Positions 43,368-51,836 of a DNA stretch of 64,000 nucleotides are shown here, piece by piece. Position 1 is the stretch's first letter, and every line of letters starts with the position of its first letter. A model generated the notes under the pieces. It worked only from the letters and a program-made list of their open reading frames with translations. It searched no databases and was not told the DNA's origin. This DNA is from an uncultured Eubacteriales bacterium (GTDB lineage: Bacteria > Bacillota > Clostridia > Oscillospirales > Oscillospiraceae). A program made the translations under genes and the position numbers. The DNA is taken from positions 5,172-69,171 of the forward strand of contig URNZ01000005.1 in NCBI GenBank assembly GCA_900549405.1. Reading direction: 5' to 3'.

Positions 43368-45230
43368 TCACTGCCACAGCATGTGCAGGCTGTCCATCAT
43401 GGCATACAGCATCCCGGCGGCAGTCTCCCGGGTGGCCAGGTCCTGGGGCTGGAGGTCGCCCACCAGAGCGCCCAGCTGGTCCATGATCCAGGCGGGCCTT
43501 TGGGCCCAGGGGGAGAAGTCCTGATAGTCGGCCAGGGAGATATCCGTCTTGCCGTTCAGCTCCTCCGCCGACATGCTGGCCCACACGGCCACCGAGGACA
43601 GGATGGTGGTCATCTGCTCATAGGTGATGGTGTCGTCCGGGCGGAAGGTCCCGTCCCCCATGCCGGAGACAAAGCCCCGGGCGGCCATGGCGGACACGGC
43701 CTTGTTATACCAGGCGTCGTCGGCCACGTCGGAGAAGGACAGGTTCTGTCCCTCGGGCAGGTCCAGCACGTTGGAGAGCATGGCGCAGAACTCGGCCCGG
43801 GTGATGGCATTGGTGGGGCGGAAGGTGCCGTCCTCATAGCCCTCCAGCAGGCCGAAGGTGCTCAGAGTGTCGATCTCGGTGGCAAAGGGGCTGTCCGCCG
43901 CGTCGGCAAAGGTGCGGGCGTGGAAGTCAAGCCCCAGGCTCTCCGCCAGCTTGGCGGGGGTCACGGCGTTCCAGCCGCTGTTGCGCTCCCCCTCGTACAG
44001 GGCGGCGGAGGGGGGCAGGGCCTCCAGCAGCTCGGTAAAGGCGGCTCGGTTGTCCCCGGACAGGGCCTCGTCCCGGCTGATGTAGAAGGTCCAGCCCGCC
44101 AGCTCCAGCTTATAATAGCCCGCGTTGCGGCTGGGCTCCGGCTGGGTGAGGAGCATGGCGGCGGTCTTCGTATTCTCCTTGGACATCACCAGGGTGGGGA
44201 TCACGCCCATCCACTGGTTGGTGGTGCCGTCGGGGGAATAGAAGCGATAGACGGTGATCTTCATGGCGTCCCCGTCGAACAGGTCCTCGGTGTTGGCGCT
44301 GTTGAAGATCATCTGGGCGATGCCCTTGCCAAAGGTGGTCTGACCGATGGCGATGCCAAAGCCCAGGTCCCGGGCGTCGGCGGAGAACAGCTCGGCCCCG
44401 CTGGCGGAGTAGTCACTGGTGAGGATGATGAGGGGCTTGTCCGTCAGGTCGGGGCAATATTGGGTGGTGCCCACAAAGCGATAGTTGCCGTTGGCGTCCC
44501 GGAAATAGACCATGATGTCGCTGCCCACAAACAGACCGGCGGACACGGCGGCGGCATCGGCATCGCCGCCGGGGTTGCTGCGCAGGTCCATGATCCAGGC
44601 GGCCACGTCAGGCTCCAGGGCGGTCAGGGCCTCCTCGATGGTGTCGCCGGTGGAGTCGCCAAAGCTGATGCACTCGATGACCCCGGCATTGCCCTCCTTG
44701 TCATAGGTGACGATGGGAATGACCACCGCCCGGCGCTGCATGGTGAAGTCCCGCACCTGGCCGTCGGAGCGGCGGATGGTCAGGGTGACGGTGGAACCCT
44801 CTTTCCCGGTGACGGCGCTGCGCACGTCGGTGGTGGCGGTCATGTCCACGCCGTCCACGGCGATGATCCGGTCACCGGCCTGAAGCCCGGCCTCCTTGGC
44901 GGGGGAGTTGGGCAGGATGGACAGGACCAGAAAGCCGTCGTCATAGGCGGTCTGCACCGTGATGCCCACGCCCACCAGGGTCTCGCCGTTGACGGAGTCG
45001 GTGAACTGCTGATACTGCTCGGCGGTCATGTAATAGGTGTAGGGGTCGCCCAGGGCCTCCAGGATCTCGTCCAGGGAGTCCAGAGACAGGATGCTCTCAG
45101 GGATCTGGTCCACATAGTGGTCCCGCAGCAGCTGCCGGGCCTCGTCCAGGGTGAGGGCGGCGGCGGGGGCGGCGGATAGGGAGAAGGTGAGGCTGAGAGC
45201 CAGCAGGGCGGACAGAAGTTTACGTTTCAT
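43368..45230 (-). CDS. S41 family C-terminal processing protease with PDZ and SLH domains
   Basis: This is a secreted, cell-wall-anchored serine protease, 620 residues. It has a signal peptide (MKRKLLSALLALSLTFSLSA). A PDZ domain (about 90-175) contains GITVQTAYDDGFLVLSILP. The S41 catalytic domain has the serine S275 in TSDYSASGAELF and lysine K302 in TTFGKGIAQ, a typical CtpA dyad. A linker and SLH motifs cover about 440-620 (FGLLEGYEDGTFRPTNAITR and GFVSGMGDGTFRPDDTITY). ATG at 45230 has GGAGAACG upstream; the longer frame adds no signal. It joins the SLH protein at 4610 as a second SLH-anchored product. Confidence 0.92.
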   Translation of the reverse strand: MKRKLLSALLALSLTFSLSAAPAAALTLDEARQLLRDHYVDQIPESILSLDSLDEILEALGDPYTYYMTAEQYQQFTDSVNGETLVGVGITVQTAYDDGFLVLSILPNSPAKEAGLQAGDRIIAVDGVDMTATTDVRSAVTGKEGSTVTLTIRRSDGQVRDFTMQRRAVVIPIVTYDKEGNAGVIECISFGDSTGDTIEEALTALEPDVAAWIMDLRSNPGGDADAAAVSAGLFVGSDIMVYFRDANGNYRFVGTTQYCPDLTDKPLIILTSDYSASGAELFSADARDLGFGIAIGQTTFGKGIAQMIFNSANTEDLFDGDAMKITVYRFYSPDGTTNQWMGVIPTLVMSKENTKTAAMLLTQPEPSRNAGYYKLELAGWTFYISRDEALSGDNRAAFTELLEALPPSAALYEGERNSGWNAVTPAKLAESLGLDFHARTFADAADSPFATEIDTLSTFGLLEGYEDGTFRPTNAITRAEFCAMLSNVLDLPEGQNLSFSDVADDAWYNKAVSAMAARGFVSGMGDGTFRPDDTITYEQMTTILSSVAVWASMSAEELNGKTDISLADYQDFSPWAQRPAWIMDQLGALVGDLQPQDLATRETAAGMLYAMMDSLHMLWQ

Positions 45231-45290
45231 GGCGTTCTCCTTATTGACACACGCCGGATGCCGAAACGGCACCCGGCGTGTGAAACATGA

Positions 45291-46583
45291 TTACAGCTTG
45301 GTGGCGCGGTGGGTGATCTCGTGGCGCTTGGGGCCGGTGGAGACCAGGGTGATGGGGTGGCCGATGTGGGCCTCCAAAAAGTCAACGTACTTCTTGGCGT
45401 TCTCGGGCAGGGCGTTATAGTCGGTGCAGCCCCGGATGTCGCACTTCCAGCCGGGCAGCTTTTCGAACACGGGCTTGGCCCGCATCAGATCGGGGGTGGT
45501 GGGGAACCTGTCGGTGATCTTGCCGTCGATGTCATAGCCCACGCACACGGGGATCTCGTCCAGATAGCCCAGCACGTCCAGACAGGTCAGGGCCACCTGA
45601 GTGGCGCCCTGGACCATGCAGCCATACTTGGTGGCCACGGCGTCGAACCAGCCCACACGGCGGGGACGGCCGGTGGTGGCGCCGAACTCGCCCTTGTCGC
45701 CGCCCCGGCGGCGCAGCTCGTCCCCGGCGTCCCCCAGGACCTCGCTGACGAAGGGCTCGGTGTGGGAGCCCACAGAGGAGGAATAGGCCTTGGTGACGCA
45801 GATCACGTCCTCCATGGCGGTGGGGGGCACGGGAGCGCCCACGCAGCCAAAGCCCGCCAGGGTGTGGGAGGAGGTGGTCATGGGGAAGATGCCCAGGTCG
45901 GGGTCCTTCATAGAGCCCAGCTGGCCCTCCAGCAGGATGGTCTTGTTCTGGGCCAGGGCCTCGTGGATAAAGGTGACCACGTCGCCCACATAGGGGCGCA
46001 GCTGCTCCCGCAGGGCCAGCAGCTGGTCCATCAGCTCGTCCACGTTCAGGGCGGGCTTGTGATACAGGTGCTCAAACAGCACGTTCTTCAGGGTGACGGC
46101 GGCGGTGAGACGCTCCCGCAGCCGGTCCTCGTGGAACAGGTCGCACACCTGGATGCCGATCTTGGCGTATTTGTCGGAGTAGAAGGGGGCGATGCCGCTC
46201 TTGGTGGAGCCGAAGGCCTTGCCAGCCAGGCGCTCCTCCTCATAGCTGTCCTGAAGCACGTGATAGGGCATCAGCAGCTGGGCCCGCTCAGACACGATCA
46301 GGTTGGGGGCGGGCACGCCCTGGTCGGTGATAGACTTCAGCTCGGCCACCAGCTTGGCCGCGTCCAGGGCCACGCCGTTGCCGATGATGTTGGTGATGTG
46401 GGGATAAAAAGCGCCGGAGGGGAGGATGTGCAGGGCAAAGCGGCCATAATCATTGATGATGGTGTGGCCCGCGTTGGCTCCGCCCTGAAAGCGGATGACC
46501 ACGTCGGACTGCTCGGCCAGCATATCCGTGATCTTGCCCTTGCCCTCGTCGCCCCAGTTGGCGCCCACAATAGCTTTTACCAT
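45291..46583 (-). CDS. purA: Adenylosuccinate synthase
   Basis: PurA makes adenylosuccinate from IMP and aspartate using GTP, the first step to AMP. At 430 residues it has the phosphate loop GANWGDEGKGKITD (about 6-19), the GGANAGHTI segment with the catalytic histidine, and TTSSHTLAGFGCVGAPVPP. ATG at 46583 has GGAGGTAAC upstream; an open frame to 46661 is not needed. It has its own promoter (46660-46688). Confidence 0.97.
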   Translation of the reverse strand: MVKAIVGANWGDEGKGKITDMLAEQSDVVIRFQGGANAGHTIINDYGRFALHILPSGAFYPHITNIIGNGVALDAAKLVAELKSITDQGVPAPNLIVSERAQLLMPYHVLQDSYEEERLAGKAFGSTKSGIAPFYSDKYAKIGIQVCDLFHEDRLRERLTAAVTLKNVLFEHLYHKPALNVDELMDQLLALREQLRPYVGDVVTFIHEALAQNKTILLEGQLGSMKDPDLGIFPMTTSSHTLAGFGCVGAPVPPTAMEDVICVTKAYSSSVGSHTEPFVSEVLGDAGDELRRRGGDKGEFGATTGRPRRVGWFDAVATKYGCMVQGATQVALTCLDVLGYLDEIPVCVGYDIDGKITDRFPTTPDLMRAKPVFEKLPGWKCDIRGCTDYNALPENAKKYVDFLEAHIGHPITLVSTGPKRHEITHRATKL

Positions 46584-46659
46584 ATATGTTACCTCCGTAG
46601 ACCGGGATTCGCAACCGCTGTGCGGATTTGCCTTATCCGGCGCATAACGCAACGCATAC

Positions 46660-46688
46660 ATTATACTGCGTTTTTCCTATGCTGACAA
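46660..46688 (-). promoter_or_regulatory. Promoter of purA
   Basis: On the minus strand TTGTCA (46683-46688), a 17-base spacer and a perfect TATAAT (46660-46665) give a leader of about 70 bases. Confidence 0.75.
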
Positions 46689-46742
46689 GGGGACAGCCCA
46701 TAGAAAAAACGTAGAAAATCCTGCTTTTCCAAAGGTCCATCG

Positions 46743-47600
46743 TCATTTAGAGAAGCGGCGGCGATAGCCGCACCGGCGGCACAGCGCCTCGGCGGCCCGG
46801 CCCTGGGAGAACCCGTCGTAAATGGCCCTGGCCCGGGGGGAGGACAGGATGTCCTCCAGGCTGCCGTCATACAGGTTCCCCAGGGGGATGTCCCCCTCGT
46901 GGTCCAGGCAGCAGGGGACCACCGTGCCGTCCCACAGCACGCCGACGTGGTCCCGCAGGCCCTGGCAGAAGCCGGACTGTCCCTGGTCGTCGGCGTTCAG
47001 GTCGGGCCACTCGAATCGCTCCCCCCACTCCAGATAGACCCGGGGGGCCAGGGTGGTGCCCTGCCAGCCCTCCTTCCAGGGCCGGGGGAAGGTCTCCTCC
47101 AGGCGGCGGAGGATGACGTCGTTGCAGGAATTGGCCCCCTGGGTGGTCTCGCCATCTAAATTCCACAGCCGCAGGGCGCACCGCTTGCCCGCCTGGGCGG
47201 CCTGCCGGGCAAAGGCGATGCAGCCGTCCAGATAGGGCAGCAGCTGGCCCTGGCCCTCGTTCCCCTCGAAGGAGTGGAGGGAGACGCTGACCTTCCGCAC
47301 CGCCGGGCTCTGGCACAGCAAACTGGCCCGCTGGGGGAGCAGGGTGCCGTTGGTGGTGAGATTCACCTGAAAGCCCAGCCCGGCGGCGATGTCTAACAGC
47401 TTTGGCAGCTGGGGGTGGAGGAGCGGCTCCCCCATGAGATGGAGATAGAGATACTCCGTGTGGGGCCGCAGCTTTTGGGCTAAAACAGAAAAGTCCTCCG
47501 GGGACAGAAAGCCCTGGGGGCGGCGGGTGCCGGGACAGAAGTCGCAGCGCAGATTGCACACGTTGGTGATCTCCAGATAGACCTTTTTCAGCTGATACAT
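46743..47600 (-). CDS. Radical SAM protein with C-terminal SPASM-like cysteines
   Basis: This radical SAM enzyme has 285 residues. The cluster motif CNLRCDFC (CxxxCxxC) is near residue 15, followed by the GEPLLHP glycine motif. A C-terminal region with FCQGLRDHVGVLWDGTVVPC and two more cysteine groups (VPCCLD, LCRRCGY) is of SPASM/twitch type and would hold an auxiliary iron-sulfur cluster. Substrate unknown. No precursor peptide gene is seen alongside. AAAGGAG precedes the ATG. It lies upstream of purA on the same strand, with purA's own promoter between. Confidence 0.87.
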   Translation of the reverse strand: MYQLKKVYLEITNVCNLRCDFCPGTRRPQGFLSPEDFSVLAQKLRPHTEYLYLHLMGEPLLHPQLPKLLDIAAGLGFQVNLTTNGTLLPQRASLLCQSPAVRKVSVSLHSFEGNEGQGQLLPYLDGCIAFARQAAQAGKRCALRLWNLDGETTQGANSCNDVILRRLEETFPRPWKEGWQGTTLAPRVYLEWGERFEWPDLNADDQGQSGFCQGLRDHVGVLWDGTVVPCCLDHEGDIPLGNLYDGSLEDILSSPRARAIYDGFSQGRAAEALCRRCGYRRRFSK

Positions 47601-47641
47601 GGGGCAGGCTCCTTTGGTTGAGTTGGTGGGAGAGAAGCGAA

Positions 47642-47675
47642 AGAGAGGACAAGCGCCGGGGCGCTTGCCCTCTCT
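47642..47675 (-). terminator. Terminator-like hairpin after araD
   Basis: AGAGAGG, AAGCGCC and GGCGCTTG, CTCTCT pair in a two-part stem (two mismatches). On the minus strand only TTTC follows, so termination may be incomplete. Confidence 0.55.
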
Positions 47676-47693
47676 GATTTGGCAGGGATTTAC

Positions 47694-48386
47694 TTAGCCC
47701 TGGCCGTAATAGGCGTTTTTGCCGTGCTTGCGCAGATAGTGCTTGTCCAGCAGGACCTGCTGCATGGGGCCGTGGCCGGGGTTGAGCATCAGGGCGTGGT
47801 AGTTCATAAAGGCGACCTCCTCCATGACCACCGCGTTGTGGACGGCGTTCTCCGGGTCAGTGCCCCAGGAGAACACGCCGTGGCTGTGGACCAGCACGCC
47901 GGGGATGGACATGGGGTCCTTGCCCTGGAAGGTCTCGATGATGACGTTGCCCGTCTCCAGCTCATACTCCCCCCGGATCTCCTCCTCGGTCATCTTCCGG
48001 GTGCAGGGGATCTCGCCGTAGAAATAGTCCCCGTGGGTGGTGCCCATGGCCTCGATGCCCACGCCCGCCTGGGCGAAGCTGGTGGCCCAGCGGCTGTGGG
48101 TGTGGACCACGCCGCCAAGATCGGGGAAGGCCCGGTACAGGGCCAGGTGGGTGGGGGTGTCGGAGGAGGGCTTATAGCGGCCCTCCACCCGCTCGCCGGT
48201 CTTCAGGTCCAGCACCACCATGTCCTCGGCGGTCATGGTGTCATACTCCACGCCGGAGGGCTTGATGACCACCAGGCCCTTCTCCCGGTCAATGCCGGAG
48301 ACGTTGCCCCAGGTGAAGGTGACCAGGTCATACTTGGGCAGCATCAGGTTGGCTGCGCATACTTTTTCTTTCAGTTCTTCCAGCAT
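47694..48386 (-). CDS. araD: L-ribulose-5-phosphate 4-epimerase
   Basis: AraD converts L-ribulose-5-phosphate to D-xylulose-5-phosphate using zinc in a class II aldolase fold. At 230 residues it has [13 protein letters not shown], the zinc histidines in [15 protein letters not shown] and HSHGVFSWG, and the usual C-terminal tail HYLRKHG. A GTG at 48395 overlaps the upstream stop, but ATG at 48386 has GGAG at proper spacing and matches known AraD starts. It is the last gene of the sugar-alcohol cluster and feeds the pentose phosphate pathway. Confidence 0.95.
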   Translation of the reverse strand: MLEELKEKVCAANLMLPKYDLVTFTWGNVSGIDREKGLVVIKPSGVEYDTMTAEDMVVLDLKTGERVEGRYKPSSDTPTHLALYRAFPDLGGVVHTHSRWATSFAQAGVGIEAMGTTHGDYFYGEIPCTRKMTEEEIRGEYELETGNVIIETFQGKDPMSIPGVLVHSHGVFSWGTDPENAVHNAVVMEEVAFMNYHALMLNPGHGPMQQVLLDKHYLRKHGKNAYYGQG

Positions 48387-48391
48387 ATCGC

Positions 48392-49240
48392 TCACTCCAT
48401 TGTGTCCAGAATCTCGCTCATCTTGTCATGGGCGAAGCAGATGTCCTCTTTCCATTCCGGCTTGCCGGTGTCCCACATCTCGGTGACGAAGCGGCGCACC
48501 CCCAGCTGCCAGCCCTTGCGGATGACGGCGGGGAAGTCCACGTGGCCGGTGAGGAAGGGGATCTCCCGGAACTTGCCGGGCACGGTCTCCTTCAGGTGCA
48601 TGGCAACTAAGTGGCCCCGGCCCGTCTCCAAATCGTCCAACACGCTGGTGCCGTATGTCTTGGCGGCGTTGGTCAGGTTGCCCACGTCGGGATAGACGCC
48701 CAGATAGGGGTTGTCGATGAGCTTGACATACTGCATGCTCTTTTCCACGGTGTTCATGAACTCGGTCTCCATGGTCTCAAAGCCCAGGACCACCCCGTGG
48801 ACGGCAGCCATCTCCACCGCCTTTTTCAGGTTCTCGGCAAAGTCTTTCCGGGTCTGCTCAGTGCCTTCCTCATAGTACACGTCATAGCCCGCCAGCTGGA
48901 TGACCCGGATGCCCAGGTCGTCGGCCAGCTGAATGGCCTTTTCCATGATCTCCAGGCTGCGCTGGCGCACGGCGGGGTCGCTGGCCCCGAAGGGATACTT
49001 CCGGTGGCCGGACAGGCACATGCTGCGGATGGGCACGCCGATCTTCTGCATGGTCTCCCGCAGCTGGGCCCGCTCCTGGGTGGTCCACTCCAGCCGGGCC
49101 AGGCGGGCGTCGGACTCGTCGATGCTGATCTCCACAAAGTCATAGCCGCAGTCCCGGGCGCACTGGAGCTTCTCCTCCCAGTTCAGAGCGGAGGGCATGG
49201 CCTTTTCGTAGAGGCCGATGTGATATTTCTTGTTTCCCAA
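48392..49240 (-). CDS. ulaE: L-ribulose-5-phosphate 3-epimerase, UlaE/SgbU family
   Basis: This enzyme interconverts L-xylulose-5-phosphate and L-ribulose-5-phosphate in a TIM barrel. At 282 residues it matches the E. coli UlaE/SgbU pattern closely: [50 protein letters not shown], and metal ligands in ETMETEFM and YPDVGNL. It sits between a kinase and araD, which is exactly the order of the L-xylulose-5-phosphate route. Confidence 0.93.
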   Translation of the reverse strand: MGNKKYHIGLYEKAMPSALNWEEKLQCARDCGYDFVEISIDESDARLARLEWTTQERAQLRETMQKIGVPIRSMCLSGHRKYPFGASDPAVRQRSLEIMEKAIQLADDLGIRVIQLAGYDVYYEEGTEQTRKDFAENLKKAVEMAAVHGVVLGFETMETEFMNTVEKSMQYVKLIDNPYLGVYPDVGNLTNAAKTYGTSVLDDLETGRGHLVAMHLKETVPGKFREIPFLTGHVDFPAVIRKGWQLGVRRFVTEMWDTGKPEWKEDICFAHDKMSEILDTME

Positions 49241-49255
49241 GGTGATCTCTCCCTG

Positions 49256-50770
49256 TCAGATTTTTTCCACCGCGGTCCGCTCCACGTCCAGCCCCTTGTC
49301 ATAGGCGGCCAGATAGCGGGCAAAGCCCTCCACCTCGGCGGGGTCGGGCTGGGCCGTGGTGATCTTGGCGTGGACAAAGACCCGCTGGCGCAGGAACTCC
49401 TCCAGGGGCAGCTCATGCTCGTCCATAAAGGCGGCCAGCAGGGCGATGCCATAGGGGCCGCCCTCTCCGGCGGTCTCCATGCAGGTGATGGAGGCGTTGC
49501 AGGCGGCGGCCAGATAGCGCTGGGCCACGCCGGGGGTCTTGAAAATGCCGCCGTGGCCGGTCATGCTGTCGATCTTCACGTGCTCCTCGGCCAGGATGTC
49601 CATGCCAAGGCGCATGGTGGCGATCTCCGCATAGACGCTGCTGCGCATGAAGTTGGCCAGGCTGAAATGGCTGTCCGGTTTGCGCACCACCAGGGGGCGG
49701 CCCGCGTCCAGGTGGGTGATGCCCTCGCCGGCCATGTAGTTATACACCAGCACGCCGCCGCAGTCGGCCTCCCCCTCCAGGCTCTTCTGATAGAGCTTGG
49801 TGAAGACCTCACCGGCGGACACGTTGCAGCCGAACAGGCCCAGGGTCTCCCGCAGCAGACCGATCCAGGCGTTGATGTCAGAGGTGCAGTTGTTGCAGTG
49901 GACCATGGCCACGTCCTTGCCAGAGGGGGTTGTGACCACGTCGATCTCAGTATAGACCTTGCTCAGGGGTTTTTCCAGCACCACCATGGCAAAAATAGAA
50001 GTACCGGCGGACACGTTGCCCGTGCGGGGGGCCACGGCGTTGGTGGCCACCATGCCGGTGCCCGCGTCGCCCTCCGGGGGCGCGAAGGGCAGCCCCTCGG
50101 GCAGCAGGCCCTTCACCCAGGCGGAACCGGACGCCGTCAGGCGGCCTGCGTCCTGACCGGCCAGCAGCACCCGGGGCAGCACGTCCCGGATGTTCCAGGG
50201 CTGGTCCTGGGTGAGGGTCTCGAACTTTTTCAGCATCTCCTCGTTCCAGTTGCCGGTGGCGCTGTCGATGGGGAACATGCCGGAGGCCTCGCCCACGCCC
50301 ACCACGTTTTCCCCGGTGAGCATATAGTGGACATAGGAGGACAGGGTGGTGATGTGGGCGATCTGGCTGACGTGAGCCTCGCCGTTCAGAATGGCCTGAT
50401 ACAGGTGGGCGATGCTCCACCGCTGGGGCACGTTGAACTGGAACAGCTGGGTGAGCTGCTCCGCCGCGTCGGCGGTGATGGTGTTCTGCCAGGTGCGGAA
50501 GGGCACCAGCAGGTTCCAGTCCTTGTCAAAGGCCAGATAGCCGTGCATCATGCCGGAGATACCGGCGGCGGCCAGGCCCTCCCGGTCCTTCAGCTGGCTG
50601 AGCACCTGGCACAGGCCCTCCCGGGCGTCCGCCAGGTCATAGGTCCAGATGCCGTGGTCATAGGTGCTCTCCCACTCAAAGTCCCCGGACTCCACGGGGG
50701 CAAAGCTCTCGTCGATGACCACGCCCTTGATGCGGGTGGAGCCCAGCTCCACGCCTAAATATTTTTTCAC
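49256..50770 (-). CDS. FGGY-family carbohydrate kinase, putative ribulokinase (AraK-like)
   Basis: This sugar kinase of the FGGY superfamily has 504 residues. The N-terminal phosphate-1 motif is GVELGSTRIKGVVID; GISGMMHGYLAFD and GTGMVATNAVAPRTGNVSAG follow, with the C-terminal adenosine motif GHGGIFKTPGVAQ. It resembles the non-AraB ribulokinases (AraK type) found with araD in Clostridia, more than xylulokinase. With UlaE and AraD next to it, the substrate is probably L-ribulose, L-xylulose or a related ketose. The cluster contains a second, different FGGY kinase at 58765-60267. Confidence 0.85.
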   Translation of the reverse strand: MKKYLGVELGSTRIKGVVIDESFAPVESGDFEWESTYDHGIWTYDLADAREGLCQVLSQLKDREGLAAAGISGMMHGYLAFDKDWNLLVPFRTWQNTITADAAEQLTQLFQFNVPQRWSIAHLYQAILNGEAHVSQIAHITTLSSYVHYMLTGENVVGVGEASGMFPIDSATGNWNEEMLKKFETLTQDQPWNIRDVLPRVLLAGQDAGRLTASGSAWVKGLLPEGLPFAPPEGDAGTGMVATNAVAPRTGNVSAGTSIFAMVVLEKPLSKVYTEIDVVTTPSGKDVAMVHCNNCTSDINAWIGLLRETLGLFGCNVSAGEVFTKLYQKSLEGEADCGGVLVYNYMAGEGITHLDAGRPLVVRKPDSHFSLANFMRSSVYAEIATMRLGMDILAEEHVKIDSMTGHGGIFKTPGVAQRYLAAACNASITCMETAGEGGPYGIALLAAFMDEHELPLEEFLRQRVFVHAKITTAQPDPAEVEGFARYLAAYDKGLDVERTAVEKI

Positions 50771-50809
50771 AGTCGTTTCCTCCCTTGTTGGGGATTTTAA
50801 GCCCGTATG

Positions 50810-51595
50810 TTAAGCAGGGTCCTGGACGATGTCCAGAAACTCTGCCTGGAGCAGGCCGTTGGAGCAGCAGATGTCGCTGTTGAAGGGCAGCTTTGGGTCC
50901 TGCCCGGCGCAGTCGGACAGCTTGCCCCCGGCCTCGTGCAGGATGACGCTCCCGGCGGCGTAGTCCCAGGGCTTCAGGTTATACTCCACATAGCAGTCGG
51001 CCCGTCCGCAGGCCACCCAGCACAGGTCCAGCTCCGCGCTGCCCAGGCGGCGGATGTCGGCGCTGCGCTGGAAGATGCGCTTGACCATGTCGAACACCCG
51101 GTCCGTCTTCTCCCGCTCATAGGGGGAGGTGCCCACGATGACCAGGGCCTTTTCCATCTCGCTCATGTCGCTGACGTGGATGGGCTGGCCGTTGAGATAG
51201 GCCCCCTTGCCCAGCTCGGCCACGAAGGTCTCCTCCCGGAAGGGGTTATAGCAGCAGCCGAACACCAGCTTCTCCCCGTCCCACAGGGCCAGGGCTACGC
51301 AGCTCTGGTGGCAGTCGTGGATCAGGTTGGTGGTGCCGTCGATGGGGTCTAAGATCCAATAGGGCCGGGCGGGGTCCACGTGCTGCATGTGGTTCTCCTC
51401 GGCAAAGAACTGGACGTCGGGATACAGCTCGTGGAGCTTGGTCTGCATATAGGTCTGGACCTCGTAGTCCACGGCGGTGGCAAAATCAGACCGGCCCTTC
51501 TGGGTGATGTCCCCGGCCTTGTGCCGGTCCAGCACCAGGGCGCGGGTGGAGTGGATCAGGTCGATGACGGCCTGATATTGAAGATCTTGATACAA
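50810..51595 (-). CDS. Inositol monophosphatase family protein
   Basis: This Mg-dependent, Li-sensitive-type sugar phosphatase has 261 residues. It has the metal motifs FFAEENH, LDPIDGTTNLIH and PWDYAAGSVILHEAGG. The start is chosen at a TTG with AGAGGGA upstream, which gives family length; an ATG at 51637 would add 14 residues but has no ribosome site. Its place in a polyol transport operon suggests it dephosphorylates a sugar or polyol phosphate, either as part of the pathway or to relieve sugar-phosphate stress. Substrate unknown. Confidence 0.87.
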   Translation of the reverse strand: MYQDLQYQAVIDLIHSTRALVLDRHKAGDITQKGRSDFATAVDYEVQTYMQTKLHELYPDVQFFAEENHMQHVDPARPYWILDPIDGTTNLIHDCHQSCVALALWDGEKLVFGCCYNPFREETFVAELGKGAYLNGQPIHVSDMSEMEKALVIVGTSPYEREKTDRVFDMVKRIFQRSADIRRLGSAELDLCWVACGRADCYVEYNLKPWDYAAGSVILHEAGGKLSDCAGQDPKLPFNSDICCSNGLLQAEFLDIVQDPA

Positions 51596-51657
51596 AAGAA
51601 ATCCCTCTTTGCTTATTTTCAAAATGGGTCGGCCCATATCAGGCCGAAATGGGACAA

Positions 51658-51700
51658 AATCTGCAAGAGGTCCGGGAGACCGGGACCCCTTGCAGATTTG
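51658..51700 (-). terminator. Long hairpin between small membrane gene and IMPase
   Basis: AAATCTGCAAG-GGTCC on one side pairs with GGACC-CTTGCAGATTT on the other, with a GAGA loop region. On the minus strand it follows the small gene by 10 bases, with a short T-run (TTTTG). Confidence 0.6.
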
Positions 51701-51710
51701 TCAGACGTAT

Positions 51711-51824
51711 TTACTCCTTGAACAGGCCAAGGAAGATCGCGATGATGTTCCAGATGGAGCCCCAGATCTGCCAGGCCAGGACAAGCAGGATGACTACGGA
51801 TAAAATGGTCGCAAAAGTCGTCAT
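51711..51824 (-). CDS. 37-residue membrane protein of the ABC importer operon
   Basis: A short ORF starts with ATG behind AAGGAGC, 12 bases after the second ATPase gene. The peptide (MTTFATILSVVILLVLAWQI, then WGSIWNIIAIFLGLFKE) is one or two hydrophobic segments without a cleavage site. Glycerol-type ABC systems of Rhizobium also encode a small membrane protein beside two ATPases (GlpU), but that one is longer. A role as accessory subunit of this importer is inference from position. Confidence 0.65.
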   Translation of the reverse strand: MTTFATILSVVILLVLAWQIWGSIWNIIAIFLGLFKE

Positions 51825-51836
51825 AACACTTGCTCC

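Noticed and set aside
51637..51637. ATG at 51637 as start of the IMPase gene
   Set aside because: No ribosome site precedes it; the TTG at 51595 has AGAGGGA upstream and gives the usual family length.
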